A stretch of 64,000 nucleotides of DNA, taken from NCBI GenBank assembly GCA_052390415.1, contig JBQTGY010000045.1, positions 1 through 64,000 of the forward strand. Reading direction: 5' to 3'. Both the position numbers and the translations under genes were made by a program. Positions 26,199 to 35,173 of the stretch are shown here, in pieces. This DNA comes from JANNWF01 sp052390415. Lineage in GTDB: Bacteria > Pseudomonadota > Gammaproteobacteria > Xanthomonadales > Xanthomonadaceae. Below the pieces are notes generated by a model. It saw nothing but the letters and a program-made list of their open reading frames with translations, was not told the origin of the DNA and made no database searches. Within the stretch, counting starts at the first letter, position 1. Each line of letters starts with the position of its first letter.

Positions 26199-26906
26199 GG
26201 TTTGTCCTTCAGTTGGATGCATGAGAAGCATGGGACTGCACACGTCCGGTAAATGGGCCGGAACGAGAAGGTGCACGGGTGGTGCGCGCCAAGACTATCC
26301 TGTTTCTAGACGCCCCCTGCAACCAACATCCGGCTGCAACTATTGACCGATGACGCCGGTCATCGATCCCACAGAGTGTCGGCCGATCTGGTCCAAGCGG
26401 CGTGGTCCCGAACCCACACTAAAACCCGGATAGCCAAACTTTTTCGTCAGCACACCGACTTGAGGTCCCGTGATCTCTCGCAAGGCAGCTCGAGCGTCTG
26501 CCCTCTGAGCCGTAGCCATCTGCTAGTCAACCGACTGCTTTGGGTCGGTGAACCTCCCCGGATTCCGTGGAGGCAGGTCACGCCCGTCCGATGTCCATAA
26601 GCTGCCAACTGATGGGTCAGGCTTGGCAGTCCGAGCACACCCTAGCCCCGGACGAAAGGGGGTCAGGACGAGAGGGGGAAGAGAGGGGGCAGGTTCACTT
26701 CTGACATTGAATGATTGCTTCATCCCCGACCGACCGCCCCTGGCCGAAAGCCGCCTCATCAGCTTGCGTCCCATCGCCAGATTCCAGCGACGTGTCCGCA
26801 TCCGTCTGCCGGGTGAATGCGTGGCAGCGGATTTGAGGGCGGGCGCTTGCGCGGCGGGTCACGTTTGCGCAATGCGGCTCACGGATGGCTGCATGCACGG
26901 CGCGCC
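26199..26906. other. Gene-free region, possible mobile-element remnant
   Basis: About 700 bases with no convincing gene. A purine-rich track with several runs of five G (about 26650-26692), followed by CAGGTTCACTTCTGACATT, resembles debris often seen beside transposase-like genes in related genomes, and CTCCCCGGATTCCGTGGAG (26554-26572) is an imperfect inverted repeat. No transposase frame survives. Called a remnant only tentatively. Confidence 0.35.
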
Positions 26907-28160
26907 TCATCCGCGCTCCCGCACCCACTCGGGAAACAACTCGGCGGCCATCGGGCGGGCGATGTGGTAGCCCTGGGCGAGCACGCAGCCGCCGTCGCGC
27001 AGCAGGTCCCAGTCTTCCTGGGTTTCGACGCCTTCGGCGACCGAGGTGATGCGCAGTTTGCGGGCCATCTCCAAACTGGATTCGAGAATCAGGCGGCTGG
27101 ATTCCTGACGCGCGGCGTGCATCACGAAGGACTGGTCGATCTTGAGTTCGGTGAACGGGATGCGGGTCAGCTGTTGCATCGATGAATAACCGGTGCCGTA
27201 GTCATCGATCGATAGACCGAAGCCTTTCATGCGCAGCCGGGCGAGGTTTTCCAGCACCGGACCGACCTTGCTCATCAGCGCCGATTCGGTGATCTCCAAG
27301 GTCACGTGGCGCGGTTCCAGGCCCTGATTGAGGACTTGCCAGGTGATGGCATCGGCGATCGAAACATCATCCAGCGAGGTCACCGAAATATTCACCGAGA
27401 CATCAAGATCGAGCCCGGCGGCGCGCCATTCACGGCAATGCGCGGCGCTTTTGGCGAGCATGATCCAGGTCAGTTCGGCTATCTGCTCGCTGTCCTCCAG
27501 CAGCTGGATGAAGGCGTAAGGCAAGACCATGCCCTTGGACGGGTGGCGCCAGCGGGCCAGCGCTTCCGCACCCTTGACGCGGCCACTGGCCAATTCGAGC
27601 TTGGGCTGAAAAAACGGCTCGAACTCGGCGTTGCTCAGTCCAAGCAGTACGTCGTCGAGGCTGAAGGCCTGGCTCGGTGGTTTGGCCTGGTCGGGTTTGC
27701 CCTTGGGAATCCAGTGGCGGCCGATCAGATCGGCCAGTTGCTCGGTGGTCGCCGGTTTCGCGATGGTGCCGAGCAGACGCATGCCGTAGGCCGAACTCAT
27801 CTCCTCCACCGAATCCAGCAGCGTGCGGTCGAGACTGCTGGTGATGATCAAGGAGGTGCGCAACTTTGCTTCACCGAGACTGCGAATGAAGGCCAGGCCA
27901 TCCATGCCCGGCATGTCGATGTCGGTGATGATGATGTCGAAAGGGCGCTCCACTTCGCGCATGACCTGCAATGCTTCGCGGCCATTGGCGACTTCGTAGA
28001 CGCCGGTGGCGCCGAGTTCTTCCAGCATCTCGACCAGCATCTCACGCTGAAACTCGTGGTCTTCGGCGACCAGCACCAACAGGCCGCGCGCCGGTGTCTC
28101 GCTCGTGTGGCCGGCGCTGTGCGCCGGGCGGTCAGGATTGTTCGGCGTCGAGGCAGGCAT
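26907..28160 (-). CDS. Response regulator with EAL phosphodiesterase domain (REC-EAL, RocR-like)
   Basis: A 417-residue cytoplasmic protein. REC domain about 27-145: acidic pair E33/D34, phosphoacceptor Asp80 in IIITDIDMPGMDG and Lys135 in TIAKP. EAL domain about 165-410 with all catalytic motifs: GAEALARW (E199-L201), VNIS, LEITES, IDDYGTGYSS, ELKIDQSF, VAEGVET and AQGYHIARP, so it should hydrolyse cyclic di-GMP. Domain order is that of Pseudomonas RocR/PvrR. GGAG lies 8 bases upstream of ATG 28160, inside the histidine kinase gene, which it overlaps by 29 bases. The overlapping kinase is the obvious phosphodonor. Confidence 0.93.
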   Translation of the reverse strand: MPASTPNNPDRPAHSAGHTSETPARGLLVLVAEDHEFQREMLVEMLEELGATGVYEVANGREALQVMREVERPFDIIITDIDMPGMDGLAFIRSLGEAKLRTSLIITSSLDRTLLDSVEEMSSAYGMRLLGTIAKPATTEQLADLIGRHWIPKGKPDQAKPPSQAFSLDDVLLGLSNAEFEPFFQPKLELASGRVKGAEALARWRHPSKGMVLPYAFIQLLEDSEQIAELTWIMLAKSAAHCREWRAAGLDLDVSVNISVTSLDDVSIADAITWQVLNQGLEPRHVTLEITESALMSKVGPVLENLARLRMKGFGLSIDDYGTGYSSMQQLTRIPFTELKIDQSFVMHAARQESSRLILESSLEMARKLRITSVAEGVETQEDWDLLRDGGCVLAQGYHIARPMAAELFPEWVRERG

Positions 28161-31100
28161 TCAATGTCTCCAGATGCAGGTGCAGCTGCGGAAGTTGGCT
28201 GATCACAGCCGCGGAATCGCCACGTCGGCCGGCCCGTTCGATGCTGGCGCAGAGGGCCGCCAGCGCCTCGGCACCGACCATTCCGGCGGCACCCTTGATG
28301 CGGTGTGCGTAGTGCACGACCTGTTCGGCATCGCCGTTGTGAATGGCGTGGCGCAAGGCTTCGATGTCGGCATCGTTGACCTGCTGAAATTTGCGCAGCA
28401 CGCGACGGGTGCTGGCTGGATTGCTCTTGGTCAGGCGCTGCAGGAGACGCTGGTCGAGCACCGGGTTCACGGCCGCTTTGGCACATTCGCCGTCTGCGGG
28501 TGCCGGCGCGTCGTCGACCTCCGCGCCGATGGCAAAGGTGGATGCCGGCGAGCCAAGGTCAAGCACGGCATCGCGCAGCGGCAACCAACGGCGCAGACGT
28601 TCCTGCATCAGCAGCAGCCTGGTGGGCTTGGCGATGTAGTCATCCATGCCCGCCGCGAGGCACTCCGCAACCACGCCGTCGAGAGCGTTGGCGGAACAGG
28701 CGATGATCGGCACACGTGGCCGGCCCGCCAGCCGCTCACGCTCGCGAACTCGACGGCTCAGCTCATAGCCACTCATTCCCGGCATGTTGCAATCGGTCAG
28801 CAGCAGGCCCACTCGGTGGATGTCCAGCAGCGCCAAGGCTTGCTGGCCACCTTCGGCTTCGATGGCGGCATAACCGAGCACGTTGAGCTGGCCTCGCATC
28901 ACCAACCGATTGATCGGTTGGTCGTCGACCACCAGCACCAGACTGCCGTCGTGTTCGGCCTGATCGAGTGGCGGGGCCGCGCGCTCGGGCGCGCTGAGCA
29001 ACGGACCGACAGCTGCTTTGCCGATGAGGTCGGCGGAGTGTGGCAAGGCCTGCGGGTCGGCGACGGGGGCGGGAATGCTGAGCGTCACCCGCGTGCCGAC
29101 GCCGGGTTCGCTGCGCAACTCGATGGAACCCCCCATGAGCTCAGCCAGTCGGCGGCAGATCGCCAGACCCAGGCCGGTGCCACCGGCGCGCGTGGCGTTG
29201 TCACTGTCGGCCTGATTGAATGGCTGGAACAATCGCGCCTGCTCGGCGGCAACGATGCCGATGCCGCTGTCTTCCACCGTGAAACGCACCCACTGGATGT
29301 CGCCCGCACCTTCCCAGCGCTCGGCAAGGATGCGGATTTCGCCGACGCGGGTGAATTTGAGCGCGTTGCTGACCAGGTTGCTCAGGATTTGCCGCAGGCG
29401 CAGGCCATCGATCAGCGCCGCCGGGCTGATCTGCGGATCGCAATGCTGGGTGAGCGCAAGGCCGAGGCTGCTGGCAGTGCCGGAAAAAATGCGCTGCACG
29501 CCATTGACGATGTTGCTGATGGAGGTCGGCTCGGCGCGAATCTCCAACCGCCCGGCTTCGATCTTGGAGAAGTCGAGGATGTCATCGATGATCCGTTGCA
29601 GCGACGCGCCGGACTCGCGCGCCACTTCGATGGCAGAGCGCACATCGGCGCTGAGCGGTGCCAGGCTGACCAGCTCCAGCGTGCCGAGAATGCCGTTCAT
29701 CGGCGTGCGGATTTCGTGGCTCATGGTGGCGAGGAAGGTGCTCTTTGCTCGATTGGCAGAATCGGCGGCTTCCTTGGCCTCACGCAGCTTGGCTTCCAGC
29801 GCCTTGTGCTCCGTGATGTCCTGCAAGGTGCCGCGCATCGAGCGAATCCTGCCGTCTGCTTCTCGACACGGCACCGCCGTGACCAACAGGTGCAAACGTT
29901 GACCATCGCTGCGGCGAATGCGCAGTTCGTATTCCTGCTGTCGACCGCTTTGAACGGTGTTCTGGATCGCTTGCGCTATCACCTCGACACCGCCGTCTTC
30001 GAACAGGGTCACCGCTTCGTCGTAGTCGGGTGGGCCGGATGCGGGATCGCGCTCCAGCAGCTCATACAGAAACGGTGACCAGGTGATGCGTCCACTTTCG
30101 AGGTCGTGGGTCCAATCGCCCAAACGGGCGACGCGTTGCGCATCTTCCAAACGCTGGCGGGCTTCCTGCAGCGCCAACTCGGTGTGTTTGATGGCGGTGA
30201 CATCCGACCAATAGCCGTTCCACAACACACTGCCGTCGGCTCGGCGAACCGGAATCGCCGAGCTATGCACCCAGCGCAATTCATCCTTCATGCGGATGCG
30301 GAACTCGACATCGAGAACGCTCAGCGTGGCCGCCGAGATCGCCACTGCGTGGTCGTAATGCGCGCGGTCCTCGGCGATGATCGCTTCCCGCGTCAGCGTG
30401 GCGTCACGCAGGGCGTCTTCACGGGCTACGCCACGCACCTGCTCAACATTGCGGCTGAGGAATTCGTACTGCGCGCGGCCATCGGCATCCATCCGATAGA
30501 CATACACGGCACCGGGCAGGTTGTCGGCAATACCCGCGAGGCGCCCACGCGCCCGCCGCAACGCCCGCGTTTGCAGAAACAGGCCAAATCCAAGCGGCAG
30601 CAGCAGACCAATGCCGGCGAGTCCGGTCGCAATCAAGATGCGGCGCATCTGCGTGCTGCTGGCCTGCTGCTGTTGCAAGCGCTCGGCCAGCAGTCGATTT
30701 TCCTCGTCGGCCAGCTTCTCAACCACACTCAGCACTGCATCGCTGGCCCGTTGTGGGTGGCCCGATCCAAAGAACGCGCGAGCCTGGGTGATGCCACCGG
30801 CGTAGGCCTCCCTGGTGCCTTCAAACAGTTGAATGCGCTGTTCAATCAGGCCGACCAGCCGCTCCGCCCGAGCCAACTGTGACGGGTTGTCGGACAGCAG
30901 TTCGCGCGTGCCGACCGCCGCCGAACGCAGGTCGCGCAGTGCCTGCTCGAGACGCGTGAGATAGGCGGCATCTTCATTGAGCAGCCAACCGCGTTGGCTG
31001 GACTCGGCGACTGCCAGCGCCTCGCGCACCTTCGACAGACGGATCAACACCTGCTTGGTGTGTTCGGTCCACAACATCGCCTCGCTGGCCCGCTGGCTGG

Positions 31101-31197
31101 ACGCGTTCAAGGCGATGCTCAACAGCGCGATCAACAGCAGCGCCAGGCCCACACTGAGCAGACCCTCCAGCGGAACACTGGGTCGCCATGGCTTCAT
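28132..31197 (-). CDS. Hybrid sensor histidine kinase (CHASE3-PAS-PAS-HisKA-HATPase-REC-Hpt)
   Basis: A 1021-residue inner-membrane kinase. Two membrane helices (about 12-32 and 188-208) bracket a CHASE3-like sensor (AESSQRGWLLNEDAAYL). Then two PAS domains, and HisKA with FLATMSHEIRTPMN (His about 494), HATPase with NLVSNALKFT, DSGIGI and GGTGLGLAI, REC with LLLTDCNMPGMSG (Asp about 800), and an Hpt with HYAHRIKGAAGMVGA (His about 962). The phosphorelay is complete. Start uncertain: ATG 31197 (MKPWRPSVP) has a weak ribosome site, and an in-frame GTG lies at 31272. Its 3' end overlaps the REC-EAL gene, as in Roc/Evg-type systems. Confidence 0.92.
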   Translation of the reverse strand: MKPWRPSVPLEGLLSVGLALLLIALLSIALNASSQRASEAMLWTEHTKQVLIRLSKVREALAVAESSQRGWLLNEDAAYLTRLEQALRDLRSAAVGTRELLSDNPSQLARAERLVGLIEQRIQLFEGTREAYAGGITQARAFFGSGHPQRASDAVLSVVEKLADEENRLLAERLQQQQASSTQMRRILIATGLAGIGLLLPLGFGLFLQTRALRRARGRLAGIADNLPGAVYVYRMDADGRAQYEFLSRNVEQVRGVAREDALRDATLTREAIIAEDRAHYDHAVAISAATLSVLDVEFRIRMKDELRWVHSSAIPVRRADGSVLWNGYWSDVTAIKHTELALQEARQRLEDAQRVARLGDWTHDLESGRITWSPFLYELLERDPASGPPDYDEAVTLFEDGGVEVIAQAIQNTVQSGRQQEYELRIRRSDGQRLHLLVTAVPCREADGRIRSMRGTLQDITEHKALEAKLREAKEAADSANRAKSTFLATMSHEIRTPMNGILGTLELVSLAPLSADVRSAIEVARESGASLQRIIDDILDFSKIEAGRLEIRAEPTSISNIVNGVQRIFSGTASSLGLALTQHCDPQISPAALIDGLRLRQILSNLVSNALKFTRVGEIRILAERWEGAGDIQWVRFTVEDSGIGIVAAEQARLFQPFNQADSDNATRAGGTGLGLAICRRLAELMGGSIELRSEPGVGTRVTLSIPAPVADPQALPHSADLIGKAAVGPLLSAPERAAPPLDQAEHDGSLVLVVDDQPINRLVMRGQLNVLGYAAIEAEGGQQALALLDIHRVGLLLTDCNMPGMSGYELSRRVRERERLAGRPRVPIIACSANALDGVVAECLAAGMDDYIAKPTRLLLMQERLRRWLPLRDAVLDLGSPASTFAIGAEVDDAPAPADGECAKAAVNPVLDQRLLQRLTKSNPASTRRVLRKFQQVNDADIEALRHAIHNGDAEQVVHYAHRIKGAAGMVGAEALAALCASIERAGRRGDSAAVISQLPQLHLHLETLNACLDAEQS

Positions 31198-31585
31198 CGC
31201 AGCAACCACCCGCACGAATTGGGCACGCGATGTGCCTCGTCTGTCGTCCGCAACCGCCTCGCCTTGCCGCACTCCATCGCCCTGATCCTCTGAATGTTTT
31301 TCTGGCCTTGTCAGATGAAGTGTCGCGACAAGGCGATCATTCGCAGGGTGGGTGCAGAATCCGATTGCCCGCCCTGCAATGCCATCACGCCCGCCATGCA
31401 GGGCAACCGGCGCAACGCTTACTGCAGGGCACTGGACGTCGATGCAAACAAGAACGATCAGTCGGTGTTCGGAATCGCAACGCCGGTAGCCAACGTCGGC
31501 GCTTGCTCAACCGTGATATCAAGCACTTGGCGGATGGCATGTCGATTGCAAGTTGCGGCTGGACCGTTGTCAGAAGGAAACACGC
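31198..31585. other. Divergent intergenic region
   Basis: About 390 bases between the hybrid kinase and the ABC permease, which diverge. No gene on either strand is convincing. Promoters for both genes must lie here, but I cannot place them. Confidence 0.45.
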
Positions 31586-34030
31586 GTGAGCAAGACCATT
31601 GAGCGAATCGATGCCGTGGAATCGTTCCAGGAAAGCGTTGTTCGCGACCTGCGATCATCGTTCCGAAGCTTGGGCGCGAGCTGGGGCTTCACCCTTGGCA
31701 GCACGGTCGTGTTGGCGCTCGCCATCGCTGCCACCGCGGCTATCTTCGCGGTCGTCAACACGGTGCTGCTGCAACCGCTTGCGTATCCCGATGCTGATCG
31801 CATCGTCGCGGTCGAAACGGCTTGGGCCGGCACGGCGCAAGGCAGCCCGCAGGTATCGACGCCGGACTTCCTCGCGTGGCAAACGCAGGTCGACGTGTTC
31901 GAGTCCTTGGCGTACTACTCCGGCGAGGAGGATGTCGCTACCGTCGTCGATGGTCGCGCCGAGTTCGCCAATGACATGTATGTCTCGCCGGAATTTTTCG
32001 ACGTGTTCGGCCAGCAACCCGCGGCCGGACGTCTGTTGACCGAGCAGGATGTGGTGAGCGGCGATACCGCCCCGTCCGTGATCGTGGTCAGGCATGCATG
32101 GGCGGAAGCGCATTACGGCAGCGCCGAAGCCGCGGTCGGCAAGACCATCATCGTCTACGGCACCTCGATGCAGATTGTCGGCGTCGCCGCGCCTGGCTTC
32201 AGTTTTCCGGGCAGGACGGATTTCTGGACCGCGTGGCGCTCGACGAACACGGACCGAAATGCGCCGGAGTTCGACGTGATCGGCAAACTGCGCGCCGGGC
32301 AAGACCTTGAGGGTGCACATGCCGGGATGCGTGTCCTCAGCGACAACCTCGCCCAGCAGTACCCGGAGAATCGCCTGAAGTCCGCGAGCCTGGTTCCCTT
32401 GCAAGAGCGGCTGACGGCGCATGTGCAGACGATGCTCTGGTTGTTGCTGGGCGCCGTTCTGGTGGTGCTGCTGATCGCCTGCGCCAATGTGTCTAGCTTG
32501 TTGATCGCGCGAGCTGGTGTGCGAGCGCGCGACATCGCTTTGCGAGCCGCGCTGGGTGCCAGCCGCGGCCGGCTGATTCGGCAGCTGTTGCTTGAGAGTT
32601 GCGTACTCGCCGCGCTTTCCGCCGTGCTCGGTTTGGCGCTGGCGGCGGCTTTCATCTGGGGTCTGCAAGCCTGGCTGCCCACCGAGCTGCCGCGCCTGCA
32701 TGAGGTGCGGATGGATCTTGCGGTGATCGGATTTGTGGTGTGCCTGGCGCTGGCTTCGGTCGCGCTGTTCGCGCTGTTGCCGGCCATCCATGTGACCCGG
32801 CTCGACCTGTCGCAAGCGCTCAAACTGGGCGGTTCAAAGGGCGCGACCGCCGGTGACAGTTCGGGCCTGCGCGCATGGCTGGTCGTTGCCGAAGTCGCGC
32901 TGTCGGTCACCCTGCTGGTCAGCGCCGGCCTGCTGCTGCGCTCGTTCCAGACCCTGCAACAGGTGGACGTCGGCTTCGCCAAAGAACGCGTGATGCTGGC
33001 CTACACGCAATATCCGGTCGACGACGATGAAGATCGACGCCAACGAACCGCGTTCTACGGCGAGCTGATCGAACGTCTCCGCGAAACACCGGGTATCACC
33101 GCGGCGGCGGGCGTTTCCTTCCTGCCGATGGGCAAGGAGCGTCGGCCGGCACGGAACTACTTCGTGCAAGGTTTGCCTGAGGGTTTGCCCGGCGAACAAC
33201 CGATGGCACAGGTCAACGCCATCACCCGCGGCTACTTCAGCACGCTCGATATTCCGCTGCTTGAAGGCCGTGACTTTCAAGCGACCGACACGCCCGACCA
33301 ACCTCCGCGAATCATCATTAACCAAGCCCTGGCGCGTGCGTCGTTTGCTGACCAGTCACCCCTGGGCAGACAGATCCGTTTCGGCCACAACGCACCATGG
33401 ATGGAAGTGGTGGGCGTCGTCGGCGACGTGCGCTGGCAAGATCCTGACCAAGCGCCGCCGCCGGTCATCTATGCGGCATCCACCCAAGGCGTGGGCGGAT
33501 CGTTGTCGATCATCGCGCGCTCAGCCTTGGCCGAAGCGAGCTTGGCGGACACCATGCGCCGGGTGCTGCATGAGGCCAATCCCGACATTCCCGCACGCTT
33601 CGAAACGATGACGCAACTGTTCGATGGCGCGCTCGCCTACCCACGCTTTCGTAGCCAATTGGTCGCCGCATTTGCCGCGTCCGCCGCGTTGCTCGCGGCC
33701 GTCGGCATCTTCAGCGTGCTCGCCTATCTGGTCGGCCAACGCAGCCGCGAAATCGCCGTGCGCCGCGCGGTCGGTGCGCGGTCGGCGGATGTGATGCGCT
33801 TGATCGTCGGTCAAGGCATGCGGCTGGTGGCAGCCGGTCTGCTGCTGGGATTGCTAGGTGCCTTCGCCGTCGCCAACACCCTGCGCAGCTTGCTGTTCGA
33901 GATCAGCCCGTGGGATGTGGAGGCCTACGTTGGTGCAATCCTGGTATTAGGCATCGCGGCCCTGCTCGCCACGCTGATACCAGCGATCCGAGCCACATCC
34001 ATTGAGCCGGTAGCAGCCTTGCAGCAGTAG
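31586..34030 (+). CDS. ADOP-type ABC transporter permease (MacB/FtsX family)
   Basis: An 814-residue membrane protein of duplicated architecture: a helix at about 35-57, a MacB-like periplasmic domain (QVSTPDFLAWQTQVDVFESLAYY), three helices of an FtsX unit (about 275-420, including VLLIACANVSSLLIARAGVRARDIALRAALGASRGRLIRQLL), a second periplasmic domain, then a second FtsX unit (EIAVRRAVGARSADVMRLIVGQGMRL). This is the acidobacterial duplicated orphan permease type. No ATPase gene is adjacent, as usual for the family. The start is GTG 31586 with AAGGA 7 bases upstream. The exported substrate is unknown. Confidence 0.9.
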   Translation: MSKTIERIDAVESFQESVVRDLRSSFRSLGASWGFTLGSTVVLALAIAATAAIFAVVNTVLLQPLAYPDADRIVAVETAWAGTAQGSPQVSTPDFLAWQTQVDVFESLAYYSGEEDVATVVDGRAEFANDMYVSPEFFDVFGQQPAAGRLLTEQDVVSGDTAPSVIVVRHAWAEAHYGSAEAAVGKTIIVYGTSMQIVGVAAPGFSFPGRTDFWTAWRSTNTDRNAPEFDVIGKLRAGQDLEGAHAGMRVLSDNLAQQYPENRLKSASLVPLQERLTAHVQTMLWLLLGAVLVVLLIACANVSSLLIARAGVRARDIALRAALGASRGRLIRQLLLESCVLAALSAVLGLALAAAFIWGLQAWLPTELPRLHEVRMDLAVIGFVVCLALASVALFALLPAIHVTRLDLSQALKLGGSKGATAGDSSGLRAWLVVAEVALSVTLLVSAGLLLRSFQTLQQVDVGFAKERVMLAYTQYPVDDDEDRRQRTAFYGELIERLRETPGITAAAGVSFLPMGKERRPARNYFVQGLPEGLPGEQPMAQVNAITRGYFSTLDIPLLEGRDFQATDTPDQPPRIIINQALARASFADQSPLGRQIRFGHNAPWMEVVGVVGDVRWQDPDQAPPPVIYAASTQGVGGSLSIIARSALAEASLADTMRRVLHEANPDIPARFETMTQLFDGALAYPRFRSQLVAAFAASAALLAAVGIFSVLAYLVGQRSREIAVRRAVGARSADVMRLIVGQGMRLVAAGLLLGLLGAFAVANTLRSLLFEISPWDVEAYVGAILVLGIAALLATLIPAIRATSIEPVAALQQ

Positions 34031-34068
34031 CTTCGCAGTGACATGCGGATCGGCAAGATCAAGGTTCG

Positions 34069-34180
34069 CAGGTTGGCGGTAAGCGCAACGCACCCCAACA
34101 TATTCTTGCGTTGATATGACCTGTGCCGTACACGGCGGGCGAGCGCCATTGGGGTTCGCTGCGCTCACCGCCAAACTACA
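34069..34180 (+). repeat. 110-bp palindrome-ended element, copy R1
   Basis: Left arm from 34069 (AGGTTGGCGGTAAGCGCAAC) and right arm ending near 34178 (GCGCTCACCGCCAAACTA) are inverted copies over about 30 bases, with a central part of about 50 bases containing ATTCTTGCG. The same element occurs at 37509, 41059 and 45567. It ends 50 bases before the AAA ATPase start, so it may influence that gene's expression. No protein is encoded. Confidence 0.88.
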
Positions 34181-34230
34181 CGCTGATCGATTGGCAGCCC
34201 CCGAATGACCGATGCTGATGACTCGAACCC

Positions 34231-34989
34231 ATGCCTCGCCCATTGAACGCCTCCGTCATCGGGAGCCCATTCCTCGACCATGTGGGTTTGCACGCGGATC
34301 GGGTGGACGATGGGCAATACCCATTCACCATCCGCTCGATCATGCGTGGCCTGCCGCTGCGCTTCAGCACGCCGGTCACGTTTCTGGTGGGCGAAAACGG
34401 GTCAGGCAAATCCACCTTGCTGGAAGCGCTGGCGTGGGCGCTAGGATTCAGCGATCAAGGCGGTGACCGCAGCAACGCCTACGCCGAAGGCGCGGATGGT
34501 CATGCGCTGGGACGGGCACTTGCACTGCGCTGGCGCAAGCGCGTCAGCGGCGGCTTTTTCCTGCGCGCCGAGACCTTCTTCAACTACGCCCGCCACCTCG
34601 AAGAACTCGGAAGTTCTTTCAGCCTCTACGATGGAATTCCGCTCAACCAGCGCTCCCACGGCGAGGCATTCCTGGCGCTGTTCCAGAATCGCTTCGAAGA
34701 CGGCACCTACTTGCTTGACGAGCCCGAAGCCGCACTGTCGCCAAGCCGCCAACTCGCCTTCCTGTCGGTGCTGCACGACCTGTCCAGAAGCCGCGCCGCG
34801 CAACTCATCATCGCCACCCACTCGCCGATCCTGCTGACCCTGCCCGGCGCCCGCGTGCTCCGTTGCGATGATGCCGGAATCAACGAAGTGGACTACCGCG
34901 ACACCGAACACTTTCAACTGACACGGGATTTTCTGAATGCGCCGGAGCGGTATTTTCGGCACTTGTTTGATGGGGGTGGGGAGGACTGA
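34231..34989 (+). CDS. AAA/ABC-type ATPase (COG3910-like)
   Basis: A 252-residue soluble ATPase. Walker A is GENGSGKST (about residues 54-62), the ABC-like signature region is LNQRSHGEAFLALF, Walker B is TYLLDEPEAALSP and the switch histidine is in IIATHSPILL. It is a compact single-domain SMC/ABC-type ATPase without fused nuclease or coiled coil. COG3910 proteins are widespread and uncharacterised. It stands directly after element R1 and before the AbiTii-domain gene, 184 bases apart. A defence function is possible from context but not shown by the protein itself. Confidence 0.85.
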   Translation: MPRPLNASVIGSPFLDHVGLHADRVDDGQYPFTIRSIMRGLPLRFSTPVTFLVGENGSGKSTLLEALAWALGFSDQGGDRSNAYAEGADGHALGRALALRWRKRVSGGFFLRAETFFNYARHLEELGSSFSLYDGIPLNQRSHGEAFLALFQNRFEDGTYLLDEPEAALSPSRQLAFLSVLHDLSRSRAAQLIIATHSPILLTLPGARVLRCDDAGINEVDYRDTEHFQLTRDFLNAPERYFRHLFDGGGED

Positions 34990-35173
34990 CTGTGCACTTC
35001 GCGGTCACCAGTTCCAATTGCTCTGAGCACAGACGCGGCGACCAGACTGCTGCCAAGGCTTCTTACCTCAGTGTTTCATCCCGCTGCGACGGCATCGAAT
35101 CCTTGTGGAATAACGCTTACCCGAAAGTCTCAGGCAAAGTACGATGAAGGCTGTGTAGTTCAAGGGAGTGCCT

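Noticed and set aside
28105..30078. Long plus-strand open frame of 657 codons
   Set aside because: It lies antisense to the hybrid kinase, whose domains and motifs are unmistakable; it is a GC-rich mirror frame without domains.
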